From Dipteris shenzhenensis (Eukaryota; Polypodiophyta; Polypodiopsida; Gleicheniales): a stretch of DNA of 64,000 nt. Shown here one piece after another: positions 21,683 to 34,145 of this stretch. Below the pieces are notes generated by a model. It ran no database searches, was not told where the DNA came from, and saw only the letters and a program-made list of their open reading frames with translations. Positions within the stretch are counted from its first letter, which is position 1, and the number at the start of each line of letters is the position of its first letter. The stretch lies in assembly GCA_047967505.1 (NCBI GenBank), contig CM106541.1; one strand, written 5' to 3'. Made by a program: the position numbers and the translations under genes.

Positions 21683-21842
21683 TTGCTATATAGCGATGCT
21701 GGTTAGTTGCTATATAGCGACACTAGTCAGTCACTATATAGCGACGTTTATATCCAAAAAGAGTCGCTATATAGCGATGGAACAAGACAAAGCGTCGCTA
21801 TATAGTGATGGAATAGGGCAAAGCGTCGTTCTATAGCGACGG
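21683..21842. promoter_or_regulatory. Internal palindrome cluster between the divergent genes, CACTA-2
   Basis: Six motif copies, the last altered to TCGTTCTATAGCGAC, about 110 bases before the TNP2 start at 21950. They lie about 3.2 kb inside the element, far from the normal subterminal location. Confidence 0.65.
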
Positions 21843-21949
21843 TTCAAGGCATTTATTGTGAGAAGAGAGAAAAGGAGCTCATGGGTGGCTATTTTTTGGA
21901 TCTTAATAGATTTCCTTGCAGCTCATGTTGTGATTTTGGAAGTGTGTAG

Positions 21950-24900
21950 ATGAAAGGGACGAGTGGAAGCTCGTCAGATGATGCGCCAACGCCCGGGAGT
22001 ACAAAGTGGCTTACGGAGAGGTTGCATTGTCATTGCACTCAATGCAAGTGAGAAGTACGACATCAACATCGTATTGTCATGCGCCACTTGCGGATGTATG
22101 GGGAGGAGCCCGAACCAGTACCCACTATTGGTGTTGGATGTGGTGATGGATCATCGGTAAGTCAATGCTATTTGAGTTCGTGATTGATATTGGATACCAT
22201 TATGACACGAAACCTTGAGACAAGATCTTATATTTACACGAAATCTTGAGACAGGATGAGGAGGGTGGCGAGGGTGCACATATACCTTCACACTTTGAGC
22301 AAGACTATAGTCTCCCGGATGTGCCAGATGATGACGAGGGTATGGTGGACATGATGGATTCTATTTTTAGGGGCCACATGTACACGTGATGTCAGAGTCT
22401 AAGGTCAATCTGTGAGAGTTGCAATCAACATAGTTGTACGAGGGTGCTAGGATGTCTAAACTACGGGCTTGTCTCTCAATCTTGAATATGCAAGCAAAGT
22501 ATGGGTGGTCGAATACAAGTGTCTCAGCCTTAATGAGGTTAGCTCCTGCATTAATTTGACTCATTATTTGGATATTGTTTGTTTTGAGAATCATCATGTA
22601 TGTTTGAGAATCATCATTATTCAAAGCCTATGTATGTTTGAATTGTGACTCTCTTTTATCCTCTCTTTTCGTCTCTTTTCGGCCCTTTTCTCCTCTCTTT
22701 TTCTCTCTTATCTCGTCTCTTTTTCTCTCTTTTTTCTCCTCTCTTTTCCTCTCTTTTCTCCTTTCTTTCCTTCTCTTTTTTTCTCTCTTTTATCCCCACT
22801 TTTTCTCTTTTCACTTTCTCTCTTTTTCTCTCTTATCTCCTCTCTTTTTCTGTCTTTTATCTCCTATCTTTTCTCCTTTTTCTCCTCTCTTTTTCTCTCT
22901 TTTTGCTCCTCTCTTTTCCTCTCTTTTCTTCTCTCTTTCCTTCTCTCTTTTTCCCCATGTGAAGCTTCAATAGCCTACCATTGAGCAAATAGATACAGAC
23001 TTCTGTCACTCTAATTCAAAGAATGCAGTAGTCTATAAATGCTTGCTCAAGGTCAAGCTGTAGGATTCTAAGCTTGCTCAATGTCTTACGGGTATTTTAA
23101 GCTATAGGATTAGTGACATGACTTCTTTGTTACTTTGAAAGAGGAAAAAAGAGAAAGAAAAGGGAAAAAGAGAAAGAAAAGGGGAAATGAGAGGTGAGAA
23201 TCATCATTATTCGAAGCCTATGTATGTTTGAATTATGATAGGTTGCTCCAGAAGATGTTGCCTACATCAAATACCATGCCCGCATCAAGAGATGAAGCGA
23301 AGAAGATGCTAACAATGGTGGGTATGGATTATGATACCATCCATGCTTGCTATAACGACAGTATTCTCTTTTGTCGTGAGCATGGAGATTTGGCTAGTTG
23401 TCTGAAGTGTGGGGAACAACGATATAGAGATGACTTGGAAGGTGAGCAGATATCGATAAAGGTCTTGAGACACTTTCCCATCATGGCAAGAATACAGCAC
23501 ATGTTCCGATGCAAATCCATAGCTGAGTTGATGACTTGGAATGCATCTCATCGGTCCACTGATGACACATTTAGGATTCCCGCAGATTGTGTAGCTTGGA
23601 AGCACATAGACAATCAGTGGCCCGACTTTGCGAGGGAGCCACGCAACTTACATCTTGGGCTCGCCATGGATGGTGTGAATCCTTTCAGCTTACGCTCGAC
23701 ATCTTGGTCGACATGGCCCATAGTCTTGGTGAATTACAATATCCCACCATGGCTAACAATAAATAAGGGACACCTCATGCTTGCACTACTTGTGCCAGGG
23801 AAGTACAAGGCAAAAAATATGGACGTGTACATGGCACCTTTGATAGAGGAGTTACAGATCTTATGGAGAGGAGTGCAGGTCTTTGATATTTCCAGAGCTC
23901 CTAGACATACAAATCATATTTTGGTCAGGGGTATCTTGATGTGGACCATGCATGACTACCCAGGATATGGAGAGTGCGCAGGTACATGGTTGTATCTTTA
24001 CATGTATAATATAGGATTATGCTTTTATGACTCTCTTTCGCATGCATGTATTATACTAACACATTTATGCACGTGTGCAGGACTTGTTACAAGTGGGTAC
24101 CATGCTTGTCCTATTTGTGGACTGGGTTTGAAATCACTTGCATGATACTCCAAACATATGAGGAAAAATATTTATGAAGGTCATGCTCGATACCTTTTGC
24201 TGGACCATCTCACGCGTGGAGGTCAGCTTGATCTACCACCACCATATTTGAAGGCAAGTGACTGGATTCAGGCTTCGAGGGCGAGTGGAGAGGAACCTCC
24301 TCGTGGTATGAAGAGGCTATCAATCTTTCACGAGCTTCCTTATTGGGGTCAGTTACAAATCAATCATCTCTTGGATCCCATGTATATCTTTAAGAATGTG
24401 GGGGCTACTATTTGGGCACACTTGGTTGGTTCCAAAGACTTGAGAGGAGTGCGAGAAGACTTGCGTGCTATGAATAGGATGTCTCGTTTGGGGCCCAAAG
24501 TGCATGCTTCAAGAAAAGTTGTCCTCCCGAAAGTAACATGGATCCTCTCCATGAGAGAGGAGGTAGCGGGGTCAAGGTAGACATTGCCTCTTTTCAAACA
24601 CCCACAGGGTACATGTGTTGCTTGAAAGGAGCATTTTCAAAGGATAATAAGCTTAGTGGGCTCAAGTCCCATGATTAGCACAAGGTCTTACATGTATTCT
24701 AAGCTATAGGATTAGTGTACCGATAATCGTGATGCATTAGTGTAATTATGATTATGTTATATTATTGACATGACTTCTTTGTTGCTTTGATAGTTCATCC
24801 TCCCAATTACAAGGGTGCTTACAAGAAGATGTTAGAAATGCTATATTCAAGATCAGTGGTATTGTGAGGTATGCTTACTATCAAATCGCATTGATTGCAT

Positions 24901-26468
24901 TTTCTTCAATTTAAGCTGAATAATCTGTAGACTGATTATGAGTATATCTTACATGGGCATGTGAAATAGGTGGATATCTCAAAAAGAGATCTCCATATCG
25001 AGCATCGAGAAGGCTAGGGTGGAATCCATCGAAGCCATACACTTGCATGAGAAGCACTTTCCCTCGAGCATTATGACAACTCAAGTGCACTTGCTTGTGC
25101 ACATAGTTGATGAGATGGCCATTGCAGGTACCGTTCATAGTCGGTGGATGTTTTTTCTTGAGCGGTTTATGAAAACTTTGAAGGGATTCGTAAGACAAAG
25201 AGCAAGACCAGAAGAAAGCATGGCAGGGGGATGGCTTGTGCAAGAGTCATTAGTATATGTCACGGAGTTTCTTGCATCCACGGATCCTGATATGCCGCAA
25301 GCTTGGCATAACAAGGATGATGATTGCATTGTTGGTGAGGTTCCCTAAGGAAAAGGGATTGAAAGAAAGATGAGCGAAGAGAAAATGGAGAAATTCAATA
25401 AGTTTTATATCCTCAATAGCAAGGAGATGCAGAAGTGGATTGAGAGATATGAAGCAGCCAAAGCAGAAAGAATAAATGCAAGGACGAGTTTCAGAGTAAT
25501 GTACAGGCGATCGCAACCATATCCACAGGATCTCACCCTTCTCCCCACTCACATGTCACTTGATTGGCTACAACTGGCTCTACGTAAAGCTGAACACGAT
25601 GGAGAGACAATAAACGAGTGCGAGCGAGAGCATCTGGATGTATGATGCATGTAAGTTTCTTACCTCTTGATGTAATTAAGTAATTATTTGTGCAATATAC
25701 GGTATAAAATAGATGCATCTTCATTGTTTGAATGATGCTCTTTTGCGGTACAAAAAGTACAGTGCATTATGGTCATATGCACGACATTTTCACGTGGAAC
25801 GCATCGATTCAAAGAGTCACCTATGATTATGGAGTCATGGCTAACTTCACACAAGATAGCTGAGCAAGTGCTTCGGATACCAATCTTCTCTCCTCACAGT
25901 TGGATTATTGTGGAACCATACGCGAAATCTATGAAATTGATTTCAGAGGATTTAGTATTTTCATTCTTGATGTAAAATGGCTTAGAACTATTTACAACGG
26001 TCCCCATGCGATAGTGAGAAAAGATAGTATCAGACTCCACCAAACTTTGGACCGATAAAAGTGATACTTTTGTTCTTCTCGAGCATTGTGAGCAGGTGCA
26101 TACTAATGATTTAATTAATTGAAGCTTTCGTTTTTAAAGATCCATTGATACATGTACTTAAGCATAATTTCATATATATAATTGATGGCATTTGGAACGT
26201 ATCTTCAATATAGGTGTTTTTTCATCTGGATCATTTTGATCCAAGATGGTGGTACGTGACCCAGGTTGCACCACGAAGTGAGCAAATTTTTGAAGATAAA
26301 GATGTGGATATGGAGATGCCACTACCAATGTCGGATCCAACTGATCTGGATGGATCTAGTGAAGAAGATGAAGACCACAATATGAGCCAAGAGGAAGATG
26401 CGCATATTGACATCGTACGGGAGGAAGATGGAGATCATGATATTGAGGAAGAAGATGACGATCATTAA
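21950..26468 (+). pseudogene. TNP2-type CACTA transposase relic, best-preserved copy (CACTA-2)
   Basis: I infer eight exons with GT-AG borders: 21950-22156, 22255-22537, 23242-23981, 24081-24684, 24794-24868, 24970-25650, 25749-26095, 26214-26468 (about 1,060 codons, normal for TNP2). Exon 1 carries a CHCTQC/H zinc-finger-like N-terminus. Exon 3 carries the Transposase_21 core: LGLAMDGVNPF, WPIVLVNYNIPPWL, ALLVPGK, then YHACPICG after splicing. Exons 4-6 carry DUF4218 (KLSGLKSHD; HSRWMFFLERFMKTLKGFV). Exon 7 carries DUF4216 (LDYCGTIREIYEIDF). Exon 8 is WWYVTQV plus an acidic tail. It is broken by TGA in exon 1 and exon 4, TAG in exon 4, TAA in exon 6, at least three frame changes, and a GG in place of the AG acceptor before exon 7. 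The longest open piece is 23228-24145. Confidence 0.9.
22648..22963 (+). repeat. Pyrimidine-rich tract inside TNP2 intron 2, CACTA-2
   Basis: Same tract, in intron 22538-23241 (704 bases). The donor is ATGAG|GTTAGC and the acceptor GATAG|GTTGCTCC, and splicing joins ...SALMR to LLQKMLP..., as in other TNP2 proteins. Direct repeats of 44 bases lie at 22605-22648 and 23195-23238. Confidence 0.88.
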
Positions 26469-26717
26469 GAATCACCACACTTTATTGAAGAAGATGATCA
26501 ATGTACAATGCTAGAGTACGATGATGATGCAGGAGATCAACTTGGTATAGAGTTAGAGATAGACTTGTTTGGCGCGTTAGACTTGGCTCAAGATGAAGCC
26601 ATTGATGTAAATGCTCTTCATTGATTTTTTTCATCTTAAACTTGGACATGAATATATGAGCTTCAAAGGGTTGATGTACATGCTCTTGTACTTTTATCCA
26701 TAGGAAACTATCTCAGT

Positions 26718-26862
26718 ATCGCTATATAGCGACCATTCACAAGTCTAATAAGTGTCGCTATTTAGCGACCATTTACAAGTCTATAAGTATTGCTATATAG
26801 CGACGCTCTTTAAACGTCGCTATATAGTGACACTTGCCTAAAGTCGCTATATAATGACACTT
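26718..26862. repeat. Right subterminal palindrome cluster of CACTA-2
   Basis: Five motif copies with about 35-base spacing, as in CACTA-1. One spacer is a base shorter (AAGTCTATAAGT). Together with 18579-18687 it frames the element. Confidence 0.8.
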
Positions 26863-26936
26863 AACGAATCCCGCTTTGGTTACCAATGATGATTAGTGCC
26901 CCACGCATGGTAAATGTCAGTGCTTAAGCATCATAT

Positions 26937-26959
26937 AGGACCCGTGTGTAGTAGTGAGG
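26937..26959 (-). repeat. CACTA-2 right terminal inverted repeat with AGG target duplication
   Basis: Read on the minus strand it begins CACTACTACACACGGGTCCT. On the plus strand it ends GTAGTAGTG at 26956 and is followed by AGG, matching the AGG before the left end. Confidence 0.9.
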
Positions 26960-27115
26960 GTTTTGTGAATATCTATTGTGAGGACAATAATCTCCATTTC
27001 ATCTAAAGAAAGTAGTCAGTTCTGATGGTAGGATTGTGAGATAGAACTAGGGTAGGTCTATGGAACCTCCTATAATCAAGGGGCTAGCTCTCAGAAACGA
27101 GAAAGTTTGGACTAT

Positions 27116-27247
27116 CAAGTTGCAGACCAAGATGGTGCTACCATGATCTTTTGTGATAACCAGAGTCCCATTGCATTGACAAAGGATCTAAAAGATCACA
27201 TGTGGTCAAAGAACATTGATATCCACTACCATTTCTTACAGCATTAG
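27116..27247 (+). pseudogene. Ty1/copia RNase H fragment, flank-2
   Basis: Same fragment as in flank-1. It reads CDNQSPIALTKD with SKNIDIHYHF, so this copy has a Ser-Pro where the others keep Ser-Ala. Confidence 0.74.
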
Positions 27248-28348
27248 GTGATCCAGGATACTACTTCAGCAATTCATGGAGTATCTACCATAATGTTGGT
27301 GTAACTTGAATCCCCCTTGAATCACATTATGGCCACCTAACAAAGCCTCCATTACAATGGGGTCCATTGAAGAATCTTCAACTAGGTGACCAAGCCTTTA
27401 ACTTGGATTAGTTTATCATTGCTAGCCCAATGACCCAGCTGATGACTTAGTATGACATTAGACCTTACAAAATATCCACCTTGGCTGCACAATCTTGGTT
27501 CCAAGTCATAGAAACATAAGGGATTAAATTTGCTAAAACGATGAGCCCACAAACTACTTGGCACCTTTATGTCTTGCTTCTTCCATCGTCATGTTACTTT
27601 TTACCATGGCATGAGTTTTTGTGGAGGTTCCCTTAGCTTTTTCCTACTGCTACCTGGCTATGGCCATTCTCATTAAACAACTAGTTGTCTTCAACTTTGG
27701 CGACGTGCGAAGTATTGTGTGCCTTCTCTTCAACTTGCACTTATACATATATTTATATATATATCTACATTTTTCTTCATGAATTGATTGTTTATATATA
27801 TTATGTTATACTATTATACATTTATGTATCTTTATTTATGTTATGAGTTTACTTTCAATTTCATGTGTTTATATATAGACTCACCTAGGATACATTTATT
27901 TTTATTTTTATGCAATTAAATATATGTATAAATATATACATAGATATCTTTTTGTATCTATATTGTTAATATAGACTTCTTTAAACTTTTTCAATTATAT
28001 GTATATTTATTGTCTTGCTTGCTTGCTTTTCTACCCAGGGTGCCACTATGTAAAAAGTCCATATAGCATGTGCAATCAAGGGGTATTAAAAAAAAACCCT
28101 ACCTAGGACTTTTATAACCTATATACACCCCTTCTGTAAATTTTGAGATGATAAAAGTATCCCTTATGTATGAAATTTTCACTGTTTGAATGAAGAAACC
28201 CCTTATGTATGTATATTTCCTGTAACTTCATAAAAATTCAAAACTCCTTCCGTTGATCGCACACGCTATCTTGCATATTTCTTAGTTCCCCCTGTGCTTT
28301 GCCTATCCTTTTTCTTTTTTACTGTTTCAAGCCTCTCTCCTATCCCAT

Positions 28349-28499
28349 TCTCTCTCTCTCTCTCTCTCTCTATGTGTGTGTGTGTGTGTGCATGTAAACT
28401 TGTACATATACATATACACATACACATATGTACATATGTACACATACACATATAGATACATATGTACGTACACGCACACACACACACACACACACACAT
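28349..28499. repeat. Compound CT/TG/CATA/CA microsatellite, flank-2
   Basis: Same structure with a longer terminal CA run than in flank-1. Confidence 0.92.
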
Positions 28500-29911
28500 T
28501 GTCATATTCAGATTTTGAATTGGCATTCATGACATTTTTCTTTTTCTTTTTTTAAAAGACACTGCTCTGGTATCATTTTTTATTTTTATGTATCCTAATA
28601 TATTGAATTAGTTACACTGCTTTCTACCCATTTAATTATTTAATTCCTTTTTTCATTCTTTCTAGTTTTTTCAAACAATTTATGCTAAGTTATCTATCTC
28701 CTACCCTTTTCACCCTCCCTCTTTGGCCACCAAGACCTTTTTTCTTACTACTACTTAATGCTTCTTAGGAGTTCATTCATTTTGTATGATATGATGACAT
28801 TTTTGTTCATTTAAGTTTTTATCTTATTTTCTTTTCAATATATGGAAATCTTATTGTCTAAGGATGCGAAACCCCCGTTATCTAATCATCTTTTAAATTC
28901 TTAAATAAATTGTCTTCGTTAAGGGTGTGGACTACCCCCTTAGAACATCTTTTTCTCTAGTTTAGATTTTCCCATGAAAGCAATTTATATACAATTTATT
29001 TAATAACTCTAACTTCTTCCTACCCAATTCCTCCTTTCTCTATGAACAAAAAATCCATTTTTATCATTCTTAACTCCTTTTAAATTTTCTAGGTGTTTTA
29101 GGAGTTCATTCATTTTTCTTCTAGAATTCGAAAGGTTTGTTCAAGTTCTTAGGTAAAGCGATAACAAGCCAAGGAATACATGCATTACTTGTCTACCTGA
29201 ACTCAGCTTTATTGTTCTAATACATGGTTGGTTTGGATGGTAGCAGATAAGTGGATCTTGACCTTGGGACCTAGACTAGCTGATGGATTCAACACCTCCG
29301 ACCATGTACATGTGTTCCTTTTTTCAAACTCAATATTATTGTAAATTCTTAACTTTGTTGGAATTTTTGCAAAACTCTCAATTTCTTGCAATTCTAACTT
29401 AGATGTCTGATATATTTTTGTCCTTGTCTCATGTACAACGTTTTATCAAGATGATGGAATTAATTGTATGGCTCATTTATTGATAGGACTATCAAATCAA
29501 AACTCACAATGATTTCCCAACTAGCCTTTGGTATGACTAGTGCCATACATTTAACTCACATTCATTGGATAATTCATTATTAGTATGGATAATTCTTAGC
29601 CATTTTGTGATTCTCCTTACTAACTATTCAATTTGTTTATAAGAACAATGACAATTTATGTGAAGACACATTGGTTCCACCCTATTGTAGAATTGGGTTA
29701 TGCATCTACAATTGGTTTCAATTTAAAATCACTTTTGACACTTATCATATGAATCCATTTGTTGACACATACTTTAGGGTGAGTAAGTGCCACATGGTGA
29801 GCTTTTACCCCCCACCATGTGGTCTTACTCTTTGGGTTGGGGGTGGGCTACACACACACACATAATAAATTTGATTAGTAAATGTATCTCACATGCACAG
29901 ACACTTATTTC

Positions 29912-29914
<3 letters not shown>

Positions 29915-29960
<46 letters not shown>
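29915..29960. repeat. (CA)23 microsatellite, flank-2
   Basis: Same locus as 10357-10382, expanded to 46 bases. Confidence 0.95.
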
Positions 29961-29962
<2 letters not shown>

Positions 29963-31035
29963 ATACTAGCCTAACTATTTATTATTCTTATATGTACCCC
30001 CGTGAAATCTTCCCTTTACACTTTCTTTAACCACCCCACATACCAAGCCCACGAATCATCCCATACCTCTTCTAATCCCTTCTTAACCCATGCACTCATT
30101 CGCTCCTTACTCCACTTGTGACTTAAACTTCACGTGTAGCTAAATTATTTTTTAAAATTATCTAAGAATCCATATTGTTGTCTATATTCTTAGGTAAAGT
30201 GATAACAAGCCAAGAAAAACAAGCATTACTTGTCTACCCAAATGTAGCTATGATGTTCTAACACCTAGTTTGTTTGGATGGTGGCAAGAAAGTGGACCCT
30301 GACCTCGGAACCTGGACTGCCTGAGGATTCGACATCTTTTTTTCAATATTATGTTTGTCAAACAAAATATTATTAAAAATTATTAATTTTGATCAAAATT
30401 TTTGCAAACTCTAGTTGAATTTTTTAACTTAGATTTCTCAAGCATGTTTCCCTTTTTTAACTTTTTATCCAATTGATGGAATTAATTTTATGGCTCAATT
30501 ATTGATGGGACTTTTTAACACACACACACACACATACACACACTTATAATCTTACATAAACAAAACCACCCTCCAAATTTGATCGCCCCCAACCCCCAAT
30601 CTGCCCACCCACCACCTTTCCCATGCTTACCATCTCCTCCCCTAACTTCATAAAACTGTTGGCATGATTTTTATTTTAAGGGCTTCCACCTTGCACATTG
30701 ACCCCGAATGCTTCTCTTTCTCCTCATATTCTCCTCTTATTGACCCTCGTATCTGCAATCCTCCTTTCATCATCGGATCTAGTATAGTGTTAGTCCCCGT
30801 ACTCTTATTGGTCTTCCAATCCATGACTACTTCACACCTTTATGTCTTGCTTCTTCCATCTTCATGCTTCCCCTTTTTTATGGGTTCCTAACCAACACAA
30901 GTGTCCTTGACTTCTATCTATCAGACAAAACTTATTCGAACCCTTTGTTTTCTTAAATTTTTTACAAGTGTTTTAGTAAAGTGTTCATATGAAATGATTT
31001 GTATTTATCTAAAATTGTTATTATGTTAAACTTAT

Positions 31036-33660
31036 ATGGAGCACTCCAACAACAATGTGATAGAATTTGTAGCTAATGCAACCTTAACTTTCCAAAAGAA
31101 GAAGTATAATGTAGTAAAAGACTTTCACAGTGGTCTTTTGAATAAATATTGGTTTTTGGTAGCAACGAAAGAGTCTTTATTTTTAGTAATCTCATAGAGA
31201 GACTTTGAGGAATATGAGGAGCCATGGAATGAGTCCTTCTCCAAGAATACCTTATCATTTGTGGGAGGGGGGACATGATATTTTCATATTTTATCCTTGC
31301 ATATTTAAAACTTTTGTGCGAAGCAAATGAATATTCTATATAGACCTTGTCCCCCAATCCCTATATTTTGGACGAGGGTAATAGCATAATGCATATTGAG
31401 TTTGCACCCCAGGGTGGCTAGAAAGAAGCCAGCTACTTCGAATGTAGTGCTCTATCCAATGATGTATCTACCAGAGAAGCCTAGCTTAATTAAGGATACA
31501 TTCATTTTTTGGGGACCTTTAGATTTTTTTAACAAGTTCACTAAGTACATTGGAGCAAGAGTTGCTACAATGGGAAAAGGATATGAAGAATCTAATCTTC
31601 TAGTACAACAATTGATATTGAAGGATGCAAGGAGATATTTCTTACTCAAGTGCACATTTGAACCTATCGATGGTGGTCAACACTTTGCATATGCATGCAA
31701 TAAATTGGCCAGAGAGGCACATAAAGTGAAAATAATCTTGACCTAGATCTTCTATAGGATACCTCAATTTTAATACTACGTGGCAACGATATGCATCTTC
31801 AAGAGCGAGCACAAATATTTGATTGAGTCTGAAAAACTCAATCATGATCATGTTGCTCTGCGAAAGATTAGCTTTACTTCAGAGATGCTAATGAAAGCGA
31901 GGACCATATGGAAAACATGTGGGCAATCTGCAAAGGACTTTATAGAGAATCGCCAAAAAAGAAGATGCAAAAAATCTCTTTCAGTTCTATACTTGTCTCA
32001 GTGCGGTTGTTCCAAGGGCACGGGCTGAGATGGTGACTAGTTTCAAGGTTGTAAGAGATAGTTATTAGGATTATACCAGCATCATTTTTCTTCCTGATGA
32101 AGTGTTCGACAAAGTCATCGCTGCATGCGCTACATGTGAGAGGGGAGAGATCACATATGAAGCCCCTTCATTCATTACAGAAAAGGCAAAGAAGGCAAAG
32201 AAAAAAGAGGTGACCGCAGAATGTGGAGGCCCATGAGGAATTTGCTAGATTTCTATGTAACCATGGTATCCAAGAAGATTCTAAAGAATGAATCATTCTT
32301 TGGAAAAAAGGATAAAGATGGTTGCATGGAGGATAACATCGTTTGGCAAGCGAAGCACGATGAAGTAGAGAGTGCCATTAAATTTCTTCTCGTAGAAAAG
32401 AACATTCCTGTGACTCAATACAAGACTGACAATACTTTCGTGAACCAAATAACAATGGCTTTATCCTCAGTGAAAGAAAAGTCATGGGCACACAAGTGGG
32501 TGAGGGTTCTAGAAGAAGGGTCAAGGGATGTCACTTCGAGGTTTTGTGAAGGCATCCCACAACTAGTGCTTACATATGCAGAGAAATTAATAAATGACAA
32601 TCAAATGAGAATAACAAAAGAACTCCACAATGGCTTCCAATTTGGTCGTGAGATAGTTACAGAATCTAGAAAGTATACGAGCTTTAAGGGAGTCTCATAT
32701 GATGACTTTCTAGGTGATAATACAATGTGAGAGAGGCCACAACTCTTTTTTATCGATGAAATACATTCTGATGATATCTTTATTTTCATCGATACAATAT
32801 TGGATACCACCATTGCTAGAGTCTAGCTCTATAATATTGTAATATTTGTTAGTAAAGAGCTCAAATAAGACATGCTTCTTGCCTTTAAAAAACATATTGA
32901 TGACAAAGGACTTAAGCTCTACAATGGTGCATATGCAACAAAGAGAGACAAGCAAGAGGGTGGCGTAAAGATATAGAATCTTGAATCCTTCATCCTCTTG
33001 ATGCGAAGTCCACATCCTGATCTACAAAGCAATATATGAGGAACAGACAAGAGGTTGCGTCTAATGCTAGAAGATCGAGAAGTCCCTAAAAAACATCATG
33101 TATTGGACATCCACATAAGCCCAAGAAAAAGTAGTAGTCTTTTAATGGACATGATAGAATTTTTACAGCGACCAGGATGGGAGGTCGCCCTATGCTAAAT
33201 GGGATATCTGTTTGAATCCTTGATTTGAAAAGGATGTAACAAAAATGTTATTGAGCATACAACATGCATGCAATACTTTGAAGTGTGCTCCCATGTGATA
33301 GCTTCCTTTGATAGCATGATTCAAGGCGAGGCTAATGATGAGGAGTTAGAAGATGGTGAAGGACTCACTGTGGGTGTTGCTGTGATGATGATGGCATAGA
33401 GAATGAGGATGAAGGTGAAGAGGAAGGCGAGGCTACTGATGAGGACTTAAAGGATTGTGAAGGACTCACTATGGGTGTTGTTGTGATGAGGGCATAGAGG
33501 ATGATGACGAAGGTGAAGAGGAAGGTGACACATCACAAGGTTCGTTGTGATGCTATTGGTGTTGACAAGATCTACTCTTCCTTCGTTGGAGGTTGTAATG
33601 AAGTTGGTGTAGACATCTCCTCTTCTTCCGCTAGTTTTACTATGATGAAGTTAGCATAGA
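31036..33660 (+). pseudogene. Unidentified long coding relic, flank-2
   Basis: Same relic as 11461-14090, with the same shared stops and the same compensating frame shifts. Trp is kept where flank-1 has a private TAG. The open piece corresponding to 12649-13158 is 32221-32730. The damage common to all copies came before the array. Confidence 0.55.
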
Positions 33661-33789
33661 TTGGATCTTCTCTGCTTCAATTGCAGCATGCTTTCCAACA
33701 GTAGCAATTAGGTCTTGATTTGTCTCAACCCTAAACAGTAGCAATTAGGCAAAAGGATTTTGGGAGAATTTGAGGAAAGCATGGAACAT

Positions 33790-34145
33790 AGGAGCTTTTG
33801 GTGGTATCCTTATTATCTTAGGTAGGGGTCTTTTATCATCTTACTAGTACCATATATAGGGAGGTTAATTGAGGTGCATGCATAGGAGACTTTGGTGGTA
33901 TCCTTATAAGATTGGAAAATGATCTTTTATCATCTCACTAGGAGGATCATATAGGGGAGTTAATTGAGGCACATGCAAAATATTAATTAAGATTTAGGAA
34001 AGGGTGGAACACAGAAGAATGTGGTATGTGGTATCCTTATAAGCTTAGATAGGGGTCTTTTATCAGCTTATTGGGACCATATTTAGTTGGGTCTTTTATC
34101 ATCTCACTAGGATCATATATAATAGGGGATTAATTGAGGTGAGAT
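33790..34145 (+). repeat. Degenerate tandem repeats of about 100 bp, flank-2
   Basis: Same array as in flank-1 with scattered substitutions. Confidence 0.7.

Larger units (their letters stand above)
18487..26956 (+). mobile_element. CACTA-2: full-length but defective CACTA transposon (8,470 bp)
   Basis: This is the only copy with both ends. It starts CACTACAAGGCATAGG at 18487 and ends ...GTAGTAGTG at 26956. The terminal repeats match at 14 of the first 20 positions. AGG stands immediately outside both ends (18484-18486 and 26957-26959), the 3-base target duplication typical of CACTA elements. Contents in order: left palindrome cluster, long hairpin, about-95-base tandem duplication, minus-strand TNPA-like relic, purine-rich tract, internal palindrome cluster, plus-strand TNP2 relic and right palindrome cluster. 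Stops in both genes, shared with the other copies, mean it encodes no complete transposase. Confidence 0.93.

Noticed and set aside
23228-24145. Reading the 305-codon open frame as an intact transposase gene
   Set aside because: It is only exon 3 plus a retained intron and part of exon 4 of a TNP2 gene of about 1,060 codons whose other exons carry stops and frame changes.
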